Assembly: GCA_035454085.1 (NCBI GenBank) | Contig: DAOTEJ010000084.1 | Location: 1 to 10,730 of the forward strand | Source of the DNA: DAOTEJ01 sp035454085 | GTDB lineage: Bacteria > Pseudomonadota > Gammaproteobacteria > Burkholderiales > Burkholderiaceae_F | Length of the DNA stretch: 10,730 nucleotides | Direction of reading: 5' to 3' | Part shown: positions 5,864-10,730 of the stretch, in pieces | Layout: each line of letters begins with the position of its first letter | How positions within the stretch are numbered: position 1 is the first letter of the stretch | Position numbers and translations under genes: made by a program | The notes under the pieces: generated by a model | Database searches by the model: none | Told to the model about the DNA's origin: nothing | The model's input: the letters and a program-made list of their open reading frames with translations, nothing else

Positions 5864-6439
5864 CTAGCGGATGCGCACGAGCTGCGAATCGATCGCGTTG
5901 TCGGCGAGCGCCTTGCGCACGCGGTTGATCTCGTCGAGCGAGCCGTAGGGCCCGAGGCGCACCCGGTAGAGCGTGGTGCCGCCCTCCTCGCGCGGGAAGA
6001 CCTTGGCGTCCAGACCGAGCAGCGCCAGGCGGGCGCGCATCGCATCGGCGTCCTCGGCGGTCTTGAACGCTCCGGCCTGCAGCAGGAAGCGCGAGCCCTC
6101 GTCGAGGGCGGCCTGCGTCTTGGCGTCGACCGGGCTGAGGGTCTTGGCCGGCTCGGGCGGCGGCAGCGCCGAGGCGGGCGCGCTGGCCACGGGCGGCACC
6201 GTGGAGGGCGCCGCGGAGGAGGCCGGCGCGGTTGGCGCCTGCGACTGCAAGGGGCGGTTGGGGTCGGGCAGCTTGCCGCCGGCGCCGGGGTTGACGTTCT
6301 CGGTGGCCGGCTTGACCTTGTTGACGAACGGGATCGGCGCGTTGGTGATGTACAGCGCGACCGCCACCGCCCCGCCCAGGCCAACGAGCAGGCCGAAGAT
6401 GAAGCCCAGGAGGGTGCCGCCGTGTTGCTTGCCTTGCAT
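5864..6439 (-). CDS. SPOR-domain inner-membrane protein (FtsN/DedD-like architecture)
   Basis: The architecture is that of division-associated SPOR proteins: a short cytoplasmic start, one transmembrane helix at about residues 10-30, a long Pro/Ala/Ser-rich periplasmic linker (about 45-110), and a C-terminal SPOR domain (about 116-191). The domain shows the two expected halves, FLLQAGAFKTAEDADAMRAR and LYRVRLGPYGSLDEINRVRK. SPOR domains bind glycan strands stripped of stem peptides at the division septum. At 191 aa it is shorter than E. coli FtsN, and no FtsN essential segment can be pointed to, so I leave the symbol blank. The start is well placed: AAGGA (6449-6445) lies 5 bp before the ATG. 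It follows argS by 28 bp and precedes dsbA, an arrangement I recall as common in Burkholderiales. Confidence 0.93.
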   Translation of the reverse strand: MQGKQHGGTLLGFIFGLLVGLGGAVAVALYITNAPIPFVNKVKPATENVNPGAGGKLPDPNRPLQSQAPTAPASSAAPSTVPPVASAPASALPPPEPAKTLSPVDAKTQAALDEGSRFLLQAGAFKTAEDADAMRARLALLGLDAKVFPREEGGTTLYRVRLGPYGSLDEINRVRKALADNAIDSQLVRIR

Positions 6440-6467
6440 CGGAATCCTTCGCGGGTCCGGCCCGCTG

Positions 6468-8198
6468 CTACATGCGCTCGGGCGCGCTCACGCCCAGCAG
6501 GTCCAGGCCGTTGCGCAGCACCTGGCGGGTGGCGAGCAGGAGCGCCAGCCGCGCATTGCGCAGCGCCGCCTCGTCGACCAGGACCCGTTCGGCATTGTAA
6601 AAGGCGTGGAAGTCGGCCGCGAGGTCCTTGAGGTAGAAGGCCAGGGTGTGCGGCGCGAGTTCGGCGGCGGCCTGCGCGAGCACCTCGGGGTACTGCGCCA
6701 GGCGCGCCATCAGCGCGAGCTCGCGCGGCGCGGTCAGGGGGCCCAGGTCAATGCTCGCCGCGGCTGCCTGCGCGGGCACGGCAAAGCCTTTCTCGGCCGC
6801 CTGGGCGAGCACCGAGCTGATGCGCGCGTGCGCGTATTGCAGGTAGTAGACCGGGTTCTCGTCGCTCTGGCTGCGTGCCAGATCGACGTCGAAGACGAAC
6901 TCCGCGTCGGCCTTGCGGCTCACCAGGAAGAAGCGGGTGGCGTCACGGCCCACCCAGTCGATCAGGTCGCGCAGCGTCACGAAGGTGCCGGCGCGCTTGC
7001 TCATCTTCACGTCCTCACCGCCCTGCGTGACGCGCAGCATCTTGTGCAGCAGGTAGTCGGGGTAGCCGTGCGGGATGGCCACGCCCAGCGCCTTGCCCGC
7101 CGCCTGCAGTCCGGCGCGCACGCGGGCCACGGTGCCGTGGTGGTCGCTGCCCTGGATGTTGATGGCCTTGACGAAGCCGCGCTGGAACTTGGTGACGTGG
7201 TAGGCGACGTCGGGCACGAAGTAGGTGTAGCCGCCGTCGGACTTGCGCATCACGCGGTCCTTGTCGTCGACCGTGCCGTGGCCCAGGTCCTTGAACTCGG
7301 TGGTCCTGAGCCACAAGGCGCCCTCGGCCTCGTAGGTCATGCCCGAGTCGATCATCGCCTGCACGGCCGCCTCGACCTTGCCGTCGGAGTAAAGCGAGCT
7401 TTCAAGGTAGAAGTTGTCGAAGCTCACCCCCAGCGCCGCGAGGTCGCCGTCCTGCTCGTGGCGCAGGTAGGCCACGGCAAAGGCGCGGATCGCGTCCAGG
7501 TCCTCGGCGTCGCCCTTGCCCTGCACCGGGGCGCCGTCGCGCGCGGCCACGGTCTGCTTGTCGAGGTAGTCGCGCGCGATCTCGGCGATGTAGTCGCCGC
7601 GGTAGCCGGCCTCGGGAAACTCGATGTCCTGGCCCAGCAGTTGCCTGGCGCGCGCCTGCACCGAGACCGCCAGGTTGTGGATCTGCACGCCCGCGTCGTT
7701 GTAGTAGAACTCGCGCGTCACGGCCCAGCCCTGGGTGGCCATCAGGCGCGCGATCGCATCGCCCAGCGCCGCCTGGCGCGCATGGCCCAGGTGCAGCGGG
7801 CCGGTGGGGTTGGCCGAGACGAACTCGATCATCACCCGCTCGCCCGCGTGGGTGGCCGAGGTGCCAAAGCACTCGCGGCTGCGCAGCACCTCGCGCACGA
7901 CCTGCTGCTTGGCCGCCGGGGCGACGCGCAGGTTGATGAAGCCGGGGCCGGCGACCTCGGCCGACTCGATCAGGCCCGCCGCGGCCGGGTTGACGCGCAG
8001 CGCGTCCACGATCGCCGTGGCCACCTCGCGCGGATTCTTCCTGAGGGCCTTGGCCGACTGCAGCGCGACGTTGCAGGCGAGGTCGCCATGCTCGGCCACC
8101 TTGGGCCGTTCGAGCACCACGGGCACGGCGGGCGCGCCCAGGCCGGCGAGGGCCTGCTCGATGAGGGCGACGATCTTCTGCTGGTGTTCGGCGAGCAT
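6468..8198 (-). CDS. argS: Arginyl-tRNA synthetase
   Basis: A class I aminoacyl-tRNA synthetase that charges tRNA-Arg with arginine. The 576-aa length is normal. In order: an N-terminal Add-1-type domain (about 1-110, with RPKVAEHGDLACNVAL and GPGFINLRV), the ATP-binding HLGH at 136-139 within ANPTGPLHLGHAR, FYYNDAG at 164-170, GSDHHG at 350-355, the KMSKR version of the second signature at 398-402, and a C-terminal helical anticodon-binding domain (about 450-576, with NPVYYLQYAHARI and FYNAERVL) ending in the usual Met. KMSKR is ordinary in ArgS. The frame stays open far upstream of 8198, but the conserved start MLAEHQQ fixes the ATG; no clear Shine-Dalgarno sequence precedes it. It heads the argS-SPOR-dsbA operon and diverges from the gene at 8322. 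Confidence 0.98.
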   Translation of the reverse strand: MLAEHQQKIVALIEQALAGLGAPAVPVVLERPKVAEHGDLACNVALQSAKALRKNPREVATAIVDALRVNPAAAGLIESAEVAGPGFINLRVAPAAKQQVVREVLRSRECFGTSATHAGERVMIEFVSANPTGPLHLGHARQAALGDAIARLMATQGWAVTREFYYNDAGVQIHNLAVSVQARARQLLGQDIEFPEAGYRGDYIAEIARDYLDKQTVAARDGAPVQGKGDAEDLDAIRAFAVAYLRHEQDGDLAALGVSFDNFYLESSLYSDGKVEAAVQAMIDSGMTYEAEGALWLRTTEFKDLGHGTVDDKDRVMRKSDGGYTYFVPDVAYHVTKFQRGFVKAINIQGSDHHGTVARVRAGLQAAGKALGVAIPHGYPDYLLHKMLRVTQGGEDVKMSKRAGTFVTLRDLIDWVGRDATRFFLVSRKADAEFVFDVDLARSQSDENPVYYLQYAHARISSVLAQAAEKGFAVPAQAAAASIDLGPLTAPRELALMARLAQYPEVLAQAAAELAPHTLAFYLKDLAADFHAFYNAERVLVDEAALRNARLALLLATRQVLRNGLDLLGVSAPERM

Positions 8199-8311
8199 GG
8201 TGGGCCACGGGGACGCAAGAGGCGGCGATCTTACCGGTCGCGCACCGCGCGCTTTGGGTCGCCTCGTCTGGCGCGGTCCCGGGCGCAGGCCAACAATGGA
8301 TGAATCGACAG
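8199..8311. promoter_or_regulatory. Divergent intergenic region between argS and the Met-rich secreted gene
   Basis: This gap must hold promoters in both directions, but none is convincing. On the minus strand TAAGAT (8234-8229) is a 4-of-6 -10 match with no good -35. On the plus strand AACAAT (8292-8297) is a 4-of-6 -10 match, also without a -35. A perfect 7-bp inverted repeat ACCGCGC/GCGCGGT (8244-8250 and 8271-8277, 20-nt spacer) could be an operator but may be chance in such GC-rich sequence. Confidence 0.3.
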
Positions 8312-8321
8312 AGGAGGTGAT
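8312..8321 (+). promoter_or_regulatory. Full-length Shine-Dalgarno sequence
   Basis: AGGAGGTGAT ends directly before the ATG at 8322. It is complementary to ten bases at the 3' end of 16S rRNA as known from proteobacteria, with the GGAGG core at a favourable distance of about 5 nt. It fixes the start of the following gene. It is far stronger than any other ribosome site in the window. Confidence 0.9.
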
Positions 8322-9599
8322 ATGAGCTTGCGACTCGCGGTGGCCCTGGCATGCGGACTGGTTCTTCCTGCGGCGCTCGCGCAGACCAAGGCGCCGCAGC
8401 AGGTGGTCAAGCCGCCGGTGGCCCAGGCGTGGATCGACGTGGCCACCTTCGCGGGCATGGGCATGCCCGCGGGCGGCGGCGCTCCCGGCATGGGCGCGAT
8501 GATGGGCAACCTGTTCGGCGGGGGCCCGGGAGCGAGGAACAGCTTCGGCAACACCCAGGCCATGTCGCCGGGCCGCTGGGTGGACGTGACGCTGGCCACC
8601 AGCCGCAATCCGGCGCTCGCCGAGGGCGTGCAGCTCGTGCCGGCCGGCACCGGGCTCGCCCCGCAGCTCACGCTGCTCGCACCGCCGCAGGCCAAGCCCG
8701 CCGTCCCCGACGACGAGCGCGTGATCGAGCAGGACTACGAGCGCCCCAAGGGCAAGCTGTATCTGTACTGGGGCTGCGGCGACAACGTGCGCGCCGGCCA
8801 GCCGCGCGTGCTCGACATGGCCACGGCCAACCCCGCGGCCTACGCCCAGTTCTTCGTGGCCCGGCGTGCCACGCAGCGCGGCGCGCACTCGGCCGCCGGC
8901 CGCCCCCTGTGGCCCAACGAGCGCGACGCGCGCATGGTGCCCGCCAACGCCTCGCTGGTGGGCGAGCACAGCTTCACCGGCCAGGGCGTGCCCGAGGGCT
9001 TCAAGATCGGCATTCCCGCGCCGCAGGACCTCATGCCGCCGATCGAGCTCAAGCAGGCACAGGCCGGCGGGGTCACCACGCTCGAGTGGCGCGCCGTGCC
9101 GCACGCGCGTGCCTATTTCATCGCCGCCATGGGCGCCAAGAGCATGGACAGCGCCAATCCCGAGATGGTCTTCTGGACCTCGAGCGAGCTGCCCGAGACC
9201 GGCATGGGCCTGATCGACTACCAGACCAATGCGGCGGTCGATCGCTGGCTCAAGGAGAAAGTCCTGCTCGAGCCCGCCGTGACCCGCTGCGCGGTGCCCA
9301 AGGGCATCTTCCCCGAGGGCGGGGGCGCGATGCTGCGCATGATCGCCTACGGCTCCGAACTCAACCTTGCCCACCCGCCGCGGCCCGCCGATCCCAAGCA
9401 GGCCTGGGAGCCGCAGTGGGCAGCCAAGGTGCGCGTCAAGAGCGTGGCCAACGCGATGCTGGGCATGGACATGCCGGCGATGATGGGTGCGCCCGCCGAC
9501 ACGCAGACCCCGGCGCAGCGCGAGACGCCGCAGCAACCCAAGACCGAGCCCACCCTGCCCGATGCGGTGAACATCCTGCGCGGCATCCTGGGCCGCTGA
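8322..9599 (+). CDS. Secreted protein with two Met/Gly-rich segments, unknown function (425 aa)
   Basis: A signal peptide (residues 1-20, cleavage after Ala-Leu-Ala before Gln21) leads into a periplasmic or exported protein. Residues 45-70 are Gly/Met-rich (Met46, 48, 57, 60, 61) and residues 379-388 again (MLGMDMPAMM), flanking a body with recognisable blocks: KGKLYLYWGCGDNVRAGQP (143-161), LWPNERDARMVPANASLVGE (196-215), VTTLEWRAVPHARAYFIAAM (251-270), and GAMLRMIAYGSELNLAHPPR (335-354). I recall similar unnamed proteins in proteobacteria but cannot give a function. Two mature cysteines (152, 323) could pair. The Met-rich segments resemble those that bind Cu(I) in some periplasmic proteins; this is only a resemblance. 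The start is set by the full Shine-Dalgarno sequence at 8312-8321. The gene diverges from argS. Confidence 0.88.
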   Translation: MSLRLAVALACGLVLPAALAQTKAPQQVVKPPVAQAWIDVATFAGMGMPAGGGAPGMGAMMGNLFGGGPGARNSFGNTQAMSPGRWVDVTLATSRNPALAEGVQLVPAGTGLAPQLTLLAPPQAKPAVPDDERVIEQDYERPKGKLYLYWGCGDNVRAGQPRVLDMATANPAAYAQFFVARRATQRGAHSAAGRPLWPNERDARMVPANASLVGEHSFTGQGVPEGFKIGIPAPQDLMPPIELKQAQAGGVTTLEWRAVPHARAYFIAAMGAKSMDSANPEMVFWTSSELPETGMGLIDYQTNAAVDRWLKEKVLLEPAVTRCAVPKGIFPEGGGAMLRMIAYGSELNLAHPPRPADPKQAWEPQWAAKVRVKSVANAMLGMDMPAMMGAPADTQTPAQRETPQQPKTEPTLPDAVNILRGILGR

Positions 9600-9608
9600 G
9601 GGCGCACG

Positions 9609-9636
9609 GGGCCCCGGCGCGGCGCGAACCGGGCCC
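9609..9636 (+). terminator. Hairpin between the Met-rich and glyoxalase-like genes
   Basis: GGGCCCCGG (9609-9617) can pair with CCGGGCCC (9629-9636) as an 8-bp stem with one bulged C and an 11-nt loop, starting 9 bp after the stop of the Met-rich gene. No T-run follows, so if it terminates transcription it does so weakly or with Rho; it could also protect the 3' end of the message. Confidence 0.3.
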
Positions 9637-9651
9637 TGCTAGCCTGCCGCC

Positions 9652-10311
9652 ATGCGCAGCGAACTCGACCATCTGGTGGTGGCGGCGCGCACCCTGGACG
9701 AAGGCGTGCGCTGGGTCGAGGCGCGCCTGGGCGTGATGCCGCAAGCGGGCGGGCAGCACGTGACGATGGGCACGCACAACGCCTTGCTCAAGCTCGGGCC
9801 GCGCGTCTACCTGGAAGTGATCGCCGTCGATCCGACGCTGCCGGCGCCGGCACGGCCGCGCTGGTTCGGGCTCGACGAGCCGGCCACACAGGCGCGGCTG
9901 GCGCGCTCGCCCGCGCTGATCCACTGGGTCGTGCGCTGCGATGAACTCGATGCGGCGGTTGCCGCCCTGCCCGAGGCGGGGAGCCTGCTCGCGCTGTCGC
10001 GCGGGGCCTTTCGCTGGCGCATCGCGGTGCCGCCTGACGGCAGCCTTCCGTGGGAGGGCATGCTGCCCACGCTGATCGACTGGGTGCCGGGCGAGGGCGG
10101 CGCGGTGCGTCATCCTTGCGACGCGCTGCCCGACGCGGGATGCGCGCTGCTCTCGCTTCAGGTCAGTCACCCCGCGGCGGACCTGGGCACCGCGGGACTG
10201 GTCGATCAGCTTCGCCGCCTGCGGCTCACCGGCCCGGTGGAGCTGCTCAATGGTCCCGCGGGGCTCGCGGCGCGCATCGCCGCGCCGCGCGGCGAGGTCG
10301 TGCTCGACTGA
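9652..10311 (+). CDS. Glyoxalase-like (VOC superfamily) protein, 219 aa
   Basis: The N-terminus LDHLVVAARTLDEGVRWVEARLG (residues 5-27), then GTHNALLKLG (40-49), YLEVIAVDP (53-61) and PARPRWFGLD (66-75) match the pattern of the glyoxalase-like family often annotated as Glyoxalase_3 (vicinal oxygen chelate fold). Candidate metal ligands are His7, Glu55 and His91. The C-terminal half (about 85-219) forms the second set of babbb units. Members are mostly uncharacterised metal-dependent enzymes; the substrate is unknown. There is no signal peptide, so it is cytoplasmic. The start is the first ATG in frame and matches the family's usual beginning. No Shine-Dalgarno sequence is visible. It follows the Met-rich gene by 52 bp. 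Confidence 0.88.
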   Translation: MRSELDHLVVAARTLDEGVRWVEARLGVMPQAGGQHVTMGTHNALLKLGPRVYLEVIAVDPTLPAPARPRWFGLDEPATQARLARSPALIHWVVRCDELDAAVAALPEAGSLLALSRGAFRWRIAVPPDGSLPWEGMLPTLIDWVPGEGGAVRHPCDALPDAGCALLSLQVSHPAADLGTAGLVDQLRRLRLTGPVELLNGPAGLAARIAAPRGEVVLD

Positions 10312-10373
10312 GCCTCAGGCAAACCCGCGTTCGCTCGCGTGGCGCGCAGGCAGCGGCTATCGTGCGGCGTCGC

Positions 10374-10390
10374 TTCGGATTGGGTCCGAA
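10374..10390 (+). promoter_or_regulatory. Perfect inverted repeat at the ribosome-binding position of the peptidase gene
   Basis: TTCGGA (10374-10379) and TCCGAA (10385-10390) are exact inverse complements separated by TTGGG, ending 3 bp before the ATG at 10394. It covers the zone where a Shine-Dalgarno sequence would be expected; none is seen. As RNA it would form a short hairpin; as DNA it could be an operator. A possible -10, TATCGT (10358-10363), lies 10 bp upstream, without a good -35. Confidence 0.35.
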
Positions 10391-10393
10391 TTC

Positions 10394-10730
10394 ATGCACC
10401 TGCACCTGTCTCACGCCGCCGCCCTACTCGCCCTCCTGATTGCCAGCCTCGCCGCCCCCATGAGCCTTGCCCAGCCCTTCGCCCCAGCCACCGCGCCCGC
10501 CGCGGACATGAAGCCGCACGACATCTCGGGCCCGGCCGGGGTGCGCGTGGACGAGTACTACTGGATGCGTGACGACGATCCCAAGGCCAAGCGGCCCGAG
10601 ATCATCGAGCACCTGAAGGCCGAGAACGCCTACACCGAGGCGGTGATGGCGCCGCTCGAGCCCCTGCGCAAGGCGCTGGTGGCCGAGATGCGCGCGCGCA
10701 TCAAGGAGGACGACAGTTCGGTGCCGGTGT
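10394..10730 (+). CDS. Secreted S9 family peptidase (prolyl oligopeptidase / oligopeptidase B type), N-terminal part
   Basis: Only the first 112 codons are in the window. A signal peptide (residues 1-26: MHLHLSH, hydrophobic run 8-21, cleavage after Ser-Leu-Ala before Gln27) shows export to the periplasm. After a short Pro/Ala linker comes the hallmark N-terminus of the S9A family: RVDEYYWMRDDD (51-62), then HLKAENAYTEAVMAPL (73-88) and RIKEDDSSVPV (102-112). In oligopeptidase B and related enzymes this leads into a seven-bladed propeller and a catalytic alpha/beta-hydrolase domain, both outside the window. Such enzymes cut short peptides, often after basic residues or proline; which specificity applies cannot be told here. 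The ATG at 10394 gives the complete signal peptide; no Shine-Dalgarno sequence is visible. It follows the glyoxalase-like gene by 82 bp. Confidence 0.88.
   Translation, partial: MHLHLSHAAALLALLIASLAAPMSLAQPFAPATAPAADMKPHDISGPAGVRVDEYYWMRDDDPKAKRPEIIEHLKAENAYTEAVMAPLEPLRKALVAEMRARIKEDDSSVPV

Noticed and set aside
6999..7007. KMSKR in place of KMSKS in ArgS.
   Set aside because: Variation at this position is normal among arginyl-tRNA synthetases; all other motifs are intact.
5973..8303. A 776-codon + strand open frame antisense to argS and the SPOR gene.
   Set aside because: It is the mirror of strongly recognisable coding sequence; its composition (runs of Arg, Gly, Ala, His, Val) matches an antisense frame of high-GC genes and shows no domain.
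8199..9536. The argS frame stays open on the minus strand for another 1.3 kb upstream of its start, opposite the Met-rich secreted gene.
   Set aside because: The upstream part has no ArgS homology and looks like low-complexity Arg/His/Gly translation, a common shadow in GC-rich DNA. The + strand gene there has a signal peptide and a full Shine-Dalgarno sequence.
10424..10612. A 62-codon minus-strand frame opposite the peptidase gene.
   Set aside because: It lies within the clear N-terminus of an S9 peptidase on the + strand and has no recognisable content.

Overview
This is a very GC-rich stretch of bacterial chromosome. Gene content, codon use and the order argS - SPOR-domain protein - dsbA point to a betaproteobacterium of the order Burkholderiales, perhaps Comamonadaceae or a relative. 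That placement rests on remembered gene order and protein style, not on a search. The window holds twelve coding regions, two of them cut by the window edges. I see no RNA gene, insertion sequence, CRISPR array or phage gene.

Layout: the + strand tail of a PLP-dependent sulfur-amino-acid enzyme (probably MetC) ends at 122, and its stop codon directly abuts the stop of the first minus-strand gene. From 123 to 8198 every gene is on the minus strand. In transcription order these are argS (arginyl-tRNA synthetase), a SPOR-domain inner-membrane protein, dsbA (periplasmic thiol oxidase), a set of GC-rich hairpins that may end that operon, a small secreted protein, a six-helix membrane protein, a beta-propeller (NHL-like) protein, an SDR oxidoreductase, and finally a pair made of a small secreted carboxypeptidase-regulatory-like domain protein and a membrane-anchored periplasmic protein. 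After 8198 all genes are on the + strand: a secreted protein with two Met/Gly-rich segments, a glyoxalase-like (VOC) protein, and the start of a secreted S9 prolyl-oligopeptidase-type peptidase.

How the genes fit together: argS, the SPOR protein and dsbA form a compact housekeeping operon joining translation, envelope or division and periplasmic disulfide formation. In related genomes, as I recall, an SDR gene follows dsbA directly. Here three genes of unknown or loosely known function lie between them, preceded by a terminator-like hairpin pair and a plausible promoter. The distal pair (123-1506) is visibly less GC-rich than the rest in the lines I counted, and is the best candidate for a lineage-specific or acquired envelope module. 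Much of the window (seven of twelve genes) encodes predicted secreted or membrane proteins.

No clear new defence, mobile or biosynthetic system is visible. The more interesting points are the low-GC pair, the three-gene insertion after dsbA, a 7-unit hexanucleotide array in an intergenic gap, a full-length Shine-Dalgarno sequence before the Met-rich secreted protein, and a perfect inverted repeat where the ribosome site of the peptidase gene should be.
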